Notes: generated by a model from the sequence alone, not told the origin. DNA of 64,000 nt from Paenibacillus sp. JCM 10914 (GCF_001315105.1 NZ_BAZR01000004.1:186001-250000); one strand, 5' to 3'. Counted from the stretch's first letter, positions 8,747 through 18,379 are shown. A program made the numbers and translations.

Positions 8747-10288
8747 ATGTCTATGACCTCACCTTCCACCAAGTCGACACCCACGGCCAACTCTCTTGGG
8801 GTATCCTCAAGTCCGGCCCGTAACAAACGACGTTCCGGACGTAGAATGATTCTGCAATTTTTCATTCTGTCTGTAGTATTTGCCGTGTTGGTTGGCGGAC
8901 TGACTTATGTGCTTGATCCGCTTCAATATTACCGTAAGTCTACCTGGTACTCTCCCGTGTTTACGAGCGAGCAGCGGTATCAGAATCCGGGTCTGGTTCG
9001 TAATTACTCGTATGATACGATTATTTTGGGAACCTCCATGACCGAGAATTTTCTGCCGTCAGTCGTAGGCGAGGCGCTTGGCGGACAAGCGATCAAGCTG
9101 TCGATGCGGGGCTCGACCGCGGATGAACAATACAAGATTGCTTCATTGGCCTTGGAAACCGGCAAGGTGAAGAAGGTATTGTGGGGACTGGATTATTTTG
9201 CGTTGAAGGACCCTGATGAGGGAGCAGATGCTTTTTTTCCTGCATATTTGTATGACGATAAATGGTGGAATGACTATCCGTATTGGTTCAGTTACTCGGC
9301 TTATGAGAATTTTGCCAAGGGCATGCTGAAGCAGCTCAGTGGACAGCCAGGGCAAGATATCGAGCATTTGTATAGCTGGCATTATGGAACCAAGTATGGG
9401 AGTAAGGAAGTGCTCCAGGCCTATGATCGTGCTCGAAATACGGAGTATTACTTCGGGGTGAACGAGGAGCCGATGGAGCGGGTACAGGATCATTTCAATA
9501 CGTATGTCTTGTCATTAGTCGAGCGTTACCCTGACGTTGAGTTCATAGTCTATTACCCGCCGTACAGCATCCTGCGCCAGAAGTTGTGGCTTGATACGAA
9601 TCCAGCTCGTTATCATAATCAGTTGGAGATGAAGACTTGGATGTTCGAGCAGTTTAACCGGTATGAGAATACGCAGGTGTATGATTTTCAAGCGGAGTCT
9701 GATTGGACATATGACTTTACGCAGTTCAAGGATCTGTCGCATCATTCGCAGGACATCAATTCGAGAATTGCCCGCGCTATCGGTGAAGAAGATGAACGTT
9801 ACAAGGTAACGGTCGATAACGTTGCGGCGCTGACTGAGCGCTTGGCGAAGCAAGTGAACACGGTGATGATTGCAGGGGATGAAGCACGAAGCGTGGAGGT
9901 ATTGCTCGGTGAGGGCGGGAATCCTCAAGTCTTCAGCAGCGTAACATTACCGGATAAGGAAGAACTGATGGTTCCTGTTAAAGAATTCGCTTCTCTAACG
10001 GGGATCACAACCGCTGTAGATCGGGGGAAGCTCATTCTGTCTGGCAAGGGGCCAGTTGTGGAGATGGTCGTCGATTCCAAGCGTATCATGGTGTCAAAGA
10101 GCAAAGAAGACCGGATACATGGCATCGCCAAGTCCGAAATGACGCTTGCACATCACCCTTATATTGCGGGTGGAAAGACGATGATTCCATTAGTGGCTAC
10201 AGCCGGCATCCTCGGATATGAGATCCAGATTCGAAATCCAGCTCCGTACACCTATCAGTACGTGTTGTCTCTTCCGCTACGCCAGTAA
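8747..10288 (+). CDS. Membrane-anchored SGNH-like acetylation protein (AlgJ/DltD-like) with copper-amine-oxidase-like C-terminal domain
   Basis: A 513-aa protein. Residues 1-30 are cytoplasmic and basic; one membrane segment lies at about 32-54. An SGNH/AlgX-like region follows (IILGTSMTENF around 90-100 with the likely Ser, RGSTADEQ, and FKDLSHHSQDIN near 325 with the candidate Asp-His). From about 370 to 505 there is a copper amine oxidase N-terminal-like stalk domain (MVPVKEFASLTGITTAVDRG, GKTMIPLVATAGILGYE), common on Paenibacillus surface proteins. It is the likely extracellular acetyl acceptor or transferase for the MBOAT protein upstream. AAGGCGG stands nine bases before this ATG. The added C-terminal domain is unusual for AlgJ-type partners. 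Confidence 0.8.
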   Translation: MSMTSPSTKSTPTANSLGVSSSPARNKRRSGRRMILQFFILSVVFAVLVGGLTYVLDPLQYYRKSTWYSPVFTSEQRYQNPGLVRNYSYDTIILGTSMTENFLPSVVGEALGGQAIKLSMRGSTADEQYKIASLALETGKVKKVLWGLDYFALKDPDEGADAFFPAYLYDDKWWNDYPYWFSYSAYENFAKGMLKQLSGQPGQDIEHLYSWHYGTKYGSKEVLQAYDRARNTEYYFGVNEEPMERVQDHFNTYVLSLVERYPDVEFIVYYPPYSILRQKLWLDTNPARYHNQLEMKTWMFEQFNRYENTQVYDFQAESDWTYDFTQFKDLSHHSQDINSRIARAIGEEDERYKVTVDNVAALTERLAKQVNTVMIAGDEARSVEVLLGEGGNPQVFSSVTLPDKEELMVPVKEFASLTGITTAVDRGKLILSGKGPVVEMVVDSKRIMVSKSKEDRIHGIAKSEMTLAHHPYIAGGKTMIPLVATAGILGYEIQIRNPAPYTYQYVLSLPLRQ

Positions 10289-10302
10289 TACATGGGTAAA
10301 AC

Positions 10303-10348
10303 AAAAAGATCGAGATCAGGCGAGTGTCGCGGATCTCGATCTTTTTTT
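10303..10348 (+). terminator. Terminator after the acetylation locus
   Basis: A 15-bp stem AAAAAGATCGAGATC / GATCTCGATCTTTTT is followed by more T. It lies just before the stop of convergent yitT-like 10356 and may work both ways. Confidence 0.9.
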
Positions 10349-10355
10349 GCTGCAC

Positions 10356-11192
10356 TTACTTGGATATATCAATGAATCCTTCCCCAAACACGTCACGCAC
10401 ATCATGAATGGTGACAAAGGCATGCTTGTCCTCGGCACGAACGATCTTCTTCAGCATCGATACTTCCTGCTTGCTAATGACGATGTATAGCACATCCTTG
10501 GTCTGACCCGTGTAGTAGCCGTAACCGCGAAGCACGGTTACCCCACGGTCCATAATCTCCGTCACGCGGATGGCGATTCGGTCATGATGGGTGGAGATAA
10601 TCGTGACCGCCTTCTTGGGATTGAGGCCTTCGATAATAAATTCCATCGCTTTCGTTCCGATGTACAGAATGACGATGGTGAACATCAGATTCTCAATTCC
10701 GATGACAAAGATCGAGAATCCGGCCACGATGAGGTCGAAGAATAGCAGAGCATAACTGATATTCCAGTCCCAGAATTTATGGGCCAGTTTCGCGAGGATG
10801 GTCGTGCCCGCAGTCGTACCGCCAACTCTGACAATCAAACCGATGCCGCCGCCGGCCAAGAGCCCGGCAAAGATCGCATTAATTACCGGCTCACTGGAGG
10901 TGATCTCCCAGTTCTCGGTCAAGTGGAGGAAGAGCGCGTTGAACGCGACGGCGATGATCGTATAGACCGTCGTTTTTCTATCCAGCAGTCTGTAGCCAAT
11001 AATAAGTAATATCCCATTGATAATGACACTGACTAATGCGGGTGACCACTTGAATAAATAAAAAAGAATGATAGAGATACCGGTAACGCCGCCCTCCCCG
11101 AAGTCATTTGGGATGACAAACAGATTGACCGCGAGTGCGAACAGAAAGGCACCGATCAACAGCATCATCATGTCGTATAGTCTTTTTCTCAT
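10356..11192 (-). CDS. YitT family membrane protein (DUF161/DUF2179)
   Basis: A 278-aa YitT-type protein. Five to six hydrophobic segments fill the first 180 residues (FVIPNDFGEGGVTGISIILF and VGGTTAGTTILAKLAHKF are family motifs). They are followed by a cytoplasmic DUF2179 domain (GVTVLRGYGYYTGQTKDVLY, HAFVTIHDVRDVFGEGF). Function is not established for the family. The ATG at 11192 has GGAGG seven bases upstream; an in-frame ATG at 11396 would place the leader hairpin inside the coding region, so I reject it. The transcript has a long leader with a terminator hairpin (11226-11265) and a good promoter at 11305-11334. Confidence 0.88.
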   Translation of the reverse strand: MRKRLYDMMMLLIGAFLFALAVNLFVIPNDFGEGGVTGISIILFYLFKWSPALVSVIINGILLIIGYRLLDRKTTVYTIIAVAFNALFLHLTENWEITSSEPVINAIFAGLLAGGGIGLIVRVGGTTAGTTILAKLAHKFWDWNISYALLFFDLIVAGFSIFVIGIENLMFTIVILYIGTKAMEFIIEGLNPKKAVTIISTHHDRIAIRVTEIMDRGVTVLRGYGYYTGQTKDVLYIVISKQEVSMLKKIVRAEDKHAFVTIHDVRDVFGEGFIDISK

Positions 11193-11225
11193 GCATATTC
11201 CTCCAAAACGCGCGTGCAAGCTCAC

Positions 11226-11265
11226 AAAAAAAGCGATTAAAGGAAAAATGCATCCTTTAATCGCT
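11226..11265 (-). terminator. Leader terminator (possible attenuator) upstream of the yitT-like gene
   Basis: On the minus strand a 13-bp perfect stem (11265-11253 with 11244-11232) is followed by seven T (11231 downward). It lies between the predicted promoter and the ATG, with no minus-strand gene before it. It would end transcription after about 70 nt, which suggests attenuation or a short RNA. It could instead stop antisense traffic. Confidence 0.7.
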
Positions 11266-11304
11266 ATATGCAAACGTGGGTTGCTCAGCTCTTTTAATAT
11301 CCCT

Positions 11305-11334
11305 ATTATAAATGACCGTAACCGATTCTGTAAA
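11305..11334 (-). promoter_or_regulatory. SigA-type promoter for the yitT-like transcript
   Basis: On the minus strand TTTACA (11334-11329), an 18-base spacer and TATAAT (11310-11305) are present. Transcription would begin near 11298, giving a leader of about 105 nt. Confidence 0.65.
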
Positions 11335-11480
11335 TGATTTAAAATGATTGGGAATAACCGCCATAAGGGGAGGAGTGAATTTCCTCCTGCATCCACGCCG
11401 AAAGGGCAGCAATAACGGGGAATCTTACACGTCTTGAGAGATATATCAAATTATTTAATGGGAACGCAAAAAACTTTTTA

Positions 11481-11508
11481 TTGGCAATCGGAGGCAATCC
11501 TTTATAAA
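11481..11508 (+). promoter_or_regulatory. Candidate promoter of the glutamate dehydrogenase gene
   Basis: TTGGCA (11481-11486), a 16-base spacer and TATAAA (11503-11508) lie in AT-rich DNA, giving a leader of about 130 nt before the GTG at 11648. The leader 11510-11640 shows no hairpin or riboswitch that I can recognise. Confidence 0.5.
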
Positions 11509-11614
11509 ATACTTTTTAAATCATTCAAGCGTACAAATTTTTATCAGATTTATGCAAATCAAATATGAAGTTGAGTCTATGTTTTATGTGAATTTATCCA
11601 TTCGCACATCATAA

Positions 11615-13027
<1,413 letters not shown>

Positions 13028-13039
13028 TAAGCATAACGA

Positions 13040-13075
13040 AGAGGCTGTCCGATAACGGACAGCCTCTGGCGTTTA
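13040..13075. terminator. Terminator between convergent gdhA and ddh
   Basis: An 11-bp perfect stem AGAGGCTGTCC / GGACAGCCTCT with loop GATAAC. The T-tract is weak on the plus side (GGCGTTTAG). Confidence 0.65.
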
Positions 13076-13103
13076 GAGCATATTGGATGAGGAGAGGGAA
13101 GCT

Positions 13104-14084
13104 TTACAGCAGCTCCCGCCGAAGTTCTTCCGCCGATTTGGGCGAAAGGTACCCCAGTGGAATATCGAACACGGTCTTTGCGCCTTGATGCCCTTCGCTG
13201 CTGAGTCGGTGTGCGGCTCTGGCGTAGGCAACGAGAACGCTGGCTGTGAATTCGGGATTGCTGTCGAGCTTCAGGCCGAATTCGACGATTTGCTGATTTC
13301 CGCTTCCGGTCTTTCCGCTGCGGATAACGAAACCGCCGTGCGGCATGCCGGCATGTCCGCTCTCGAGCTCTTCCTGCGTAATGAAAGTGACCGTGGTGTC
13401 GTAATCAGCGAAGTAGTTCGGCATTTCGACGATCGTCTTCCGGATTTGCTCCCGGTCCGCGCTTTCTTCGGCGACAACGAAGCAATCCCTGCGATGCTTC
13501 TCGCGTGTGGCGAGCTCCGGCGTCTCGCCGGAACGAATGCGGTTGATGACCTCATCGACGGGAACGGTGTACTGCACGCCCGCCTTCACGCCAGGTACGC
13601 GGCGTATAGCGTCGGAATGGCCCTGGCTGACGCCTTTGCCCCAGAACGTGTAGTCGCGGCCCTCAGGCAGAATCGCTTCGGCGAGCAGCCGGTTCATCGA
13701 GAACAGACCTGGATCCCAGCCGGTCGAAATCACGCTGACGTGTCCGCTGCCCGTCGCCGCTTTGTTCACGGTTTGGAAAAACTCAGGGATTTTGGCGTGA
13801 GTGTCAAAGCTGTCCACCGTATTGAACAGGCTAGCGATCTGCGGGGTTTGCTCCGGCAGATCCGTCGCCGAGCCGCCGCACAGGATCATGACGTCGATCT
13901 TGCCGATATATTGCTCAGCTGCGGATATATGCTCGAACTTCGTGTCGGAGCTCGGCATTTGCTGCGGATCGCGGCGCGTAAAGATCGCTACGAGCTCCGT
14001 GTCGGGATTTTGTGCAATGGCTTTCTGGACACCCTTGCCCAGGTTGCCGTAACCTACGATTCCTACTTTGATGGATGTGTTCAT
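13104..14084 (-). CDS. ddh: meso-diaminopimelate dehydrogenase
   Basis: A 326-aa enzyme, the usual size for Ddh, that makes meso-DAP in one NADPH-dependent step from tetrahydrodipicolinate, bypassing the succinylase or acetylase branches of lysine synthesis. It starts MNTSIKVGIVGYGNLGKGVQ (dinucleotide loop GYGNLG) and contains the active-site stretch STGWDPGLFSMNRLLAEA, then GKGVSQGHSDAIRRVPGV and MPHGGFVIRSG, all Ddh hallmarks. GGAGG is six bases before the ATG at 14084. It stands alone; transcription probably starts in the AT-rich stretch at 14150-14200. It supplies DAP for peptidoglycan as well as lysine. Confidence 0.93.
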   Translation of the reverse strand: MNTSIKVGIVGYGNLGKGVQKAIAQNPDTELVAIFTRRDPQQMPSSDTKFEHISAAEQYIGKIDVMILCGGSATDLPEQTPQIASLFNTVDSFDTHAKIPEFFQTVNKAATGSGHVSVISTGWDPGLFSMNRLLAEAILPEGRDYTFWGKGVSQGHSDAIRRVPGVKAGVQYTVPVDEVINRIRSGETPELATREKHRRDCFVVAEESADREQIRKTIVEMPNYFADYDTTVTFITQEELESGHAGMPHGGFVIRSGKTGSGNQQIVEFGLKLDSNPEFTASVLVAYARAAHRLSSEGHQGAKTVFDIPLGYLSPKSAEELRRELL

Positions 14085-14223
14085 TGTAATCCTCCTTCTG
14101 CCAGACCATGCTGTCGGCAATCAAATATGTAGTGCGGTTGCTATAAGGTATAAGTATATATACATTACACTAAGTGTAAACTAGTTTTGTTTGCAATGCT
14201 AGGCAAGAGTGTGCGGGAAACCG

Positions 14224-14269
14224 AAAAAAACCGTTTCAAACCCGGTGCTGCCAAGGTTTGAAGCGGTTT
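14224..14269 (-). terminator. Terminator of the GH43 gene
   Basis: On the minus strand a 15-bp stem (14269-14255 with 14242-14228, one G-T pair) ends in TTTTTTT. It lies about 30 bases past the GH43 stop. Confidence 0.85.
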
Positions 14270-14299
14270 GGCTTACGAGTCTTGTAGGCTGAGAGAGGC

Positions 14300-15720
14300 C
14301 TACGGTTTCAAAGAAACGATGACGCGCGACACATTGGCGCCACCCATGCCGCCGGAGAGGCGGATCGTGTTCTGGCTGCCTGGATTCAAGTCGATTAGAC
14401 GGCTGGTCCGGCCGGTTTGGTTCCCCCAGCCGCCCGTCCCAGGGAGTGAGAGGAAATAACCGTCGCCGGCGGTATCGCCGCTGGCGTCTACCTTAAACGC
14501 CGCGCCGCTGTCGCCTGATCCATAAAGCACCGTGACGAGCGCTTTACCGCCACTGCCGCCGTTGATGCCGCTCAACTCGATGAACGAACCGGAATGATGC
14601 ATGTTCTCGATCACGCCGCCCGAGCGGGTGGCTCCGCCGCCGATGGTGACGTTGTTACCGTCCATGGCATATTCCGTCTGCTGCGTGTATTCGTCGTAGT
14701 TTTCGTTAATCAAATCATAGTACTTGATTTCCGTAGCGTGCGAGCGGGGACCCACCGCCGGTACACCATCGACGGTCTGCGTGACCTTCTGGATGCTGCC
14801 GTCTGCATTGAAATACAAGCGATCCACGTTGACCGAGCGCAGCGTGCCGTTGCCTGACATTTCGGCATTGTGGTAGAACATGTACCAGTTCCCCTTGAAT
14901 TCCACGATGGAGCCGTGCGTCGTCTCGCTGTCCTTGACGGGATCCAGAATGATGCCGCGGTTGACCCAAGGTCCCAGCGGATTGGTGCTGGTCGCGTACC
15001 GCATCCGGTTCGCACCGGGATGGTTGTCGGAATACATGAGGTAGTAAAGACCGTTGCGCTTGAAGACCCATGAGGCTTCGTGGAAATCCTCCAGCTCGTT
15101 AAATTGCTGGAGCGGCCCGCCAAGCGACATCATGTCGGTAGCCAGTTTGGCGCCGTAGCTTCTTCCACCGCCGCCTCCGTAGAGGTAGTAGGATCCGTCG
15201 TCATCGCGAAAGACGGCCGGATCGATAAAGCTGTTGCCGGGCAACCCTTCAATATAACCTTGGACCGTGAAATCCGCTGCAGGCTGATCGCTGGTGGCTA
15301 CCCCGATCTTCCAAGTCTCGTTCCAGTTCGATCCGCTAGGATGAGGGAAATAGAAGTAATAAGTGCCGTCCTTGTAAGCCGCGTCCGGCGCCCACATGAA
15401 GCCGCCTTCCGCCCGGCCCCACGGCACGTCATCCGCACGCAAGATCTCGCCTTCGTCCACCCAGTCCACCATGTTGTCCGAAGAGAAGACGTGATATTTA
15501 TCCATTAAATCGCTGCCTCTGGAAGGAAAGATATCGTGCGAGGCATAGACGTAGATGCGTCCGTCCTCCCACACGTGCGCCGAAGGATCGGCGGTGAAGA
15601 TACTGGTGAAGATCGGATTGCCCGACATGGTGACGTCGGCCGAAGCCTGAGAAGGGGGATGCTTCCGATGGACAACAGCAACAGGCCTGACAAGGCCATT
15701 CCTAACCACTTTTTTTTCAT
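14300..15720 (-). CDS. Secreted GH43 family glycoside hydrolase with C-terminal CBM6-like domain (frameshifted at 15654-15658)
   Basis: The true start is the ATG at 15720 (GGAGG upstream), which begins a signal peptide MKKKWLGMALSGLLLLSIGS. The mature enzyme lies in the next frame. Adding one C to the C5 run (GGGGG at 15654-15658) joins them and creates a signal-peptidase site after SQASA, giving 473 aa. The beta-propeller carries the GH43 acids: Asp in FTADPSAHVW, Asp in FIDPAVFRDDDGSYY, and Glu in FHEASWVFKRNG. The last 130 residues resemble CBM6 (GGSGGKALVTVLYGSG, STRLIDLNPGSQNTIRL-like tail). The likely activity is arabinofuranosidase or xylosidase on plant arabinoxylan. A cre-like site lies 140 bp upstream. 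Confidence 0.85.
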
Positions 15721-15859
15721 TAACGTACCTCCTCAAAATTATAAATCTAGCGAATGGATTGCGTTTCGCTTGAGCCTGTCTGTCCGAGAACTTGACTCAC
15801 CTCCTGAAGTTAGAATGGGAAAAATAGGAATAGTAGTATTCGTTTTTAGTCTAGCTGCA

Positions 15860-15873
15860 TGTAAGCGCTTTTA
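15860..15873 (-). promoter_or_regulatory. cre-like catabolite-response site upstream of the GH43 gene
   Basis: TGTAAGCGCTTTTA matches the palindromic CcpA consensus TGWAANCGNTNWCA at all but one defined position. A CcpA site before a plant-polysaccharide hydrolase is expected biologically. No convincing -35/-10 pair could be placed around it. Confidence 0.5.
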
Positions 15874-16110
15874 TAATAAGGTATTCTTAATTTATGCATT
15901 GCATTTATAGCTCAACGCCGCCATAGTCCCAACAACAAGAACCCACGTTCCAACGCTGCCCTACCTTTTCCCGTCTTTGATCAAATTGCTGCGTACGTGA
16001 TCCAGTGGCTTCGCATGTCCTCGTCTAACTTCACAGTTAGCGATGACGGATTAACGAGCGACAGCTCCGGTGCCATGCGATCCGTGTACACCTTCCCATC
16101 CTAAAAGCAA
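15874..16110. other. Intergenic region without a recognisable gene
   Basis: No ORF with a ribosome site is seen on either strand. The stretch 15922-15947 (CATAGTCCCAACAACAAGAA and following bases) closely resembles 17367-17392 and is probably a decayed copy of the same short element. Confidence 0.5.
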
Positions 16111-16116
16111 CTCATT

Positions 16117-16145
16117 TTGACAGATCTATCACTAATGGTTATTAT
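16117..16145 (+). promoter_or_regulatory. SigA-type promoter of the DUF2975-XRE operon
   Basis: TTGACA (16117-16122), a 17-base spacer and TATTAT (16140-16145): near-consensus. The ATG follows about 85 bases after the -10. Confidence 0.75.
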
Positions 16146-16167
16146 TTAATGTTTATCATTAAATAAT
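16141..16167 (+). promoter_or_regulatory. Palindrome overlapping the -10 and start site (candidate operator)
   Basis: Perfect 11-bp arms ATTATTTAATG (16141-16151) and CATTAAATAAT (16157-16167) flank TTTAT. Its position over the -10 and +1 fits a repressor site, and the operon's own XRE protein is the natural candidate. Confidence 0.55.
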
Positions 16168-16232
16168 TATTGCTTTTCGTGAATTAATTACTTAATATAT
16201 AGTTATAAGTTCTCAAGAAAAGGAGATCGCGC

Positions 16233-16850
16233 ATGAACGGAATCGAATTCAAAGCCAAACCTGGCTTCAACAGAATGCACACTGCGCTTCTGATCGGATA
16301 CTGGGGAGGAATCGGGTTGCTTGTTGCTCTCATCTGCTTCAATTTATGGATCGGAATGAAGCCCCAGGAGTTGTTCTCTGCAGTGAAGGGAATCGCGCAC
16401 TGGTCCTTTTCGGTACCGTTATCGGATACGGTGACAAAGAGCGTCATGGTTCCTTTCACTTATTTTCAGCCGATCAATCCCGACATGTTCGATGCCAAGA
16501 ACGCGTATCTGGTCGTCAGCTTGACCAACACCGTGCTTGCCTTCTGTGCCTACATCTACTCGATCGGCCAGATTCGCTATATAATAGGAAGCATACTTAG
16601 TGGAAACAGTCCGTTTAGCCTGGCGAATGCCGCCCGTCTGAGAAGGCTGGGAATCGTCGTTATCCTGTATTCTTTACTGGCGAAGCTCATTCTCAATATT
16701 CTGATCTGCCTGTTCGTTACTCGCATCTTCTCAATCAATTTGGGCGGTATCTCTTTAATCGGAATTATCATCGGCATACTAGTTCTGTTCGTCTCCGAGA
16801 TTTTCAAGTACGGCGCTCTTCTGCAGGAAGAGCATGATTCGACTTTATGA
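16233..16850 (+). CDS. DUF2975 membrane protein (YoaS-like)
   Basis: A 205-aa protein with four hydrophobic segments. It carries the DUF2975 core SGNSPFSLANAARLRRLGIV between segments two and three and ends GALLQEEHDSTL, as family members do. In Bacilli such proteins are commonly encoded beside a small XRE regulator of the YozG type, as here (12 bases to the next start). The protein may sense or relay a membrane signal to that regulator; no function has been shown. AAGGAG precedes the ATG at 16233. Confidence 0.85.
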   Translation: MNGIEFKAKPGFNRMHTALLIGYWGGIGLLVALICFNLWIGMKPQELFSAVKGIAHWSFSVPLSDTVTKSVMVPFTYFQPINPDMFDAKNAYLVVSLTNTVLAFCAYIYSIGQIRYIIGSILSGNSPFSLANAARLRRLGIVVILYSLLAKLILNILICLFVTRIFSINLGGISLIGIIIGILVLFVSEIFKYGALLQEEHDSTL

Positions 16851-16862
16851 GAATGGAGACTG

Positions 16863-17099
16863 ATGATAGTGCCGATTATTATACGTCTGGACCGGGTTCT
16901 GGCCGACAAAAAAATGAAATTGAATGACCTGGCCGACAAGGTAGGGATCTCGAACGTCAATCTGTCCAATCTGAAGACGGGGAAAGTAAAGGCGATCCGG
17001 TTCTCCACCTTGGAAGCGATCTGCGAAATTCTGGACTGTCAGCCGGGAGACATTCTGGAATTTGTTCCCGCCGATAGTGACAGCTGTGAAAACGATTGA
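16863..17099 (+). CDS. XRE/Cro family small transcriptional regulator (YozG-like)
   Basis: A 78-aa protein made almost only of a helix-turn-helix: MIVPIIIRLDRVLADKKMKL leads in, LADKVGISNVNLSNLKTGK is the HTH itself, and CEILDCQPGDILEFVP closes the fold. This is the YozG/HTH_26 pattern, which pairs with DUF2975 proteins. The stop codon lies inside the left arm of the operon terminator. It probably represses its own promoter through the palindrome at 16141. Confidence 0.88.
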   Translation: MIVPIIIRLDRVLADKKMKLNDLADKVGISNVNLSNLKTGKVKAIRFSTLEAICEILDCQPGDILEFVPADSDSCEND

Positions 17100-17130
17100 A
17101 GGGGGCCTATCCTCCCTTCAATCGTTTTTA
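17089..17130 (+). terminator. Terminator of the DUF2975-XRE operon
   Basis: A 15-bp stem AAAACGATTGAAGGG / CCCTTCAATCGTTTT overlaps the XRE stop codon; a T tail follows. Confidence 0.9.
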
Positions 17131-17382
17131 TGGCATGCTTATCTTAGGACTACTTGATACTTGATTCACGGCAAGCCGGGGATGCCGATGCCATTCAGCA
17201 CCCCCTGTCCCGATTGTCCGCATGTGGTTGGCTCCAGGGTTTCTACAACTGCTTTCCTCCCAGCATCTCGCCAGAAGACCGCCAGTGAAAATATTTTCGT
17301 GCTCCGAGTGTTAGGCGAGTGTTGAGTTTTCGGCCCTTCGAGAGGTTCTGATGTAGGGTACACCGACATAGCCCCAACAATA

Positions 17383-17416
17383 AGAACCCGCGCTGGACGC
17401 GGGCTCTCGGTTTTTA
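17383..17416. terminator. Hairpin terminator downstream of the sulfurtransferase gene
   Basis: Stem AGAACCCGCG / CGCGGGCTCT (one G-T pair) with TTTTT on the plus side and TCTTATTGTT on the minus side. The sulfurtransferase gene (minus strand) ends at 17414, overlapping it. The 250 bases before it (17131-17382) hold no gene that I can support. Confidence 0.65.
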
Positions 17417-18250
17417 CTCTTCCCCTATTGCAATCGGATTCTCGCTGTACGAGATCCAATCGCTCCAACTGCCCGCATACAGTCTCACATGGCGATAACC
17501 GGCTTCTCCCAGCGCTAGTACATTGGGACAGGCGGAGACCCCGGAGCCGCAATACACAACGATGTCGGCATCGTGCGGAATAGCGGTGAAATGCGCGAGC
17601 AGGGCATCCGCTTGCTTCCAGTGACCTGACGCATCGTGAACGCCTTTCCAGAAGTAGTTGACGGCGCCTGGAACATGCCCGGCCTTCTTGTCAAGCGGCT
17701 CCTCGATGCCGGCGTAACGCCGTGGTTCACGTGAATCGATGAGTACGGAGGAACCCTCCGCCGAAGCTTTTTGCACATCCTCCATATGGACCACCATATC
17801 GGATTTAAGCTGCAATTCATAGGATACCGGAATAACGACAGGCTGTTCATTCGTAACGGGATAAGAAGCGTTCTCCCAAGCCGTAAAGCCTTCGTCCATC
17901 ACGTACACCTGTTCATGACCCGCGTATTTCAGCAGCCACCACAATCTGCTGGCCATGGCGCCGCCTTGATCATCATAGACGACCACGCGCGAGTCATTGG
18001 CAATACCAGAGCGGCCGAGACGCTGGACAAGTTGCTTCATGTCAGGTAGCGGATGTCTGCCGCCATGGGTGGTGACAGTAGAGGAGAGATCCTGTTCCAG
18101 ATCAAGATAGACCGCACGAGGAATATGAGCTTCCTCGTAAGCGGCTCTGCCGCTGTCAGGCTGCCCGAGGATGAAACGGCAATCCACGATGATAAGATCC
18201 GGCTCGTAGAGTCTCGCGAGCAGCCATTTCATACTAACGATATGTTTCAT
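17414..18250 (-). CDS. Sulfurtransferase (thiosulfate/3-mercaptopyruvate type, tandem rhodanese)
   Basis: A 278-aa tandem rhodanese. The N-terminal inactive repeat (about 1-140) contains IIVDCRFILGQPDSGRAAYE, HIPRAVYLDLEQDLS and VVVYDDQGGAMASRLWWLL. The C-terminal repeat (150-278) has VLIDSREPRRYAG and the active loop VVYCGSGVSACPNVLAL with the catalytic Cys. The CGSGVSA loop is the form found in mercaptopyruvate/thiosulfate sulfurtransferases of the YtwF/SseA kind. It transfers sulfane sulfur to thiols or cyanide; the physiological acceptor is not known. Monocistronic. Confidence 0.9.
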   Translation of the reverse strand: MKHIVSMKWLLARLYEPDLIIVDCRFILGQPDSGRAAYEEAHIPRAVYLDLEQDLSSTVTTHGGRHPLPDMKQLVQRLGRSGIANDSRVVVYDDQGGAMASRLWWLLKYAGHEQVYVMDEGFTAWENASYPVTNEQPVVIPVSYELQLKSDMVVHMEDVQKASAEGSSVLIDSREPRRYAGIEEPLDKKAGHVPGAVNYFWKGVHDASGHWKQADALLAHFTAIPHDADIVVYCGSGVSACPNVLALGEAGYRHVRLYAGSWSDWISYSENPIAIGEE

Positions 18251-18344
18251 ATAAAGAGGACACCGCCTTTTATGATTAGTGTAAGGTCTGTATTTGAATA
18301 CTCGAATTATATCATATTGCTATGCTTGATTACGTATATAAGTA

Positions 18345-18379
18345 AAGAGCCGTCCCTCTCATAATGGAGAGAGGACGGC
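18345..18379 (-). terminator. Terminator after the OatA-like gene
   Basis: On the minus strand GCCGTCCTCTCTC pairs with GAGAGGGACGGC (one bulge), followed by TCTTTACTTA. It lies about 30 bases past the stop. Confidence 0.75.

Noticed and set aside
11348..11396. ATG at 11396 as start for the yitT-like gene
   Set aside because: It would translate through the promoter and leader terminator; the ATG at 11192 has the correct ribosome site and family start.
13083..14132. Long plus-strand open frame (349 aa) opposite ddh
   Set aside because: It is the antisense shadow of ddh, whose minus-strand product shows clear family motifs; no ribosome site or homology.
15747..15800. Possible 17-codon leader peptide (GTG start) before the GH43 gene
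   Set aside because: The AGGAGG overlaps the GTG itself, leaving no spacing, and the peptide has no regulatory codon run.
17166..17552. Minus-strand frame of 128 aa past the sulfurtransferase gene
   Set aside because: It overlaps the sulfurtransferase C-terminus in another frame, has no ribosome site and crosses a terminator hairpin.
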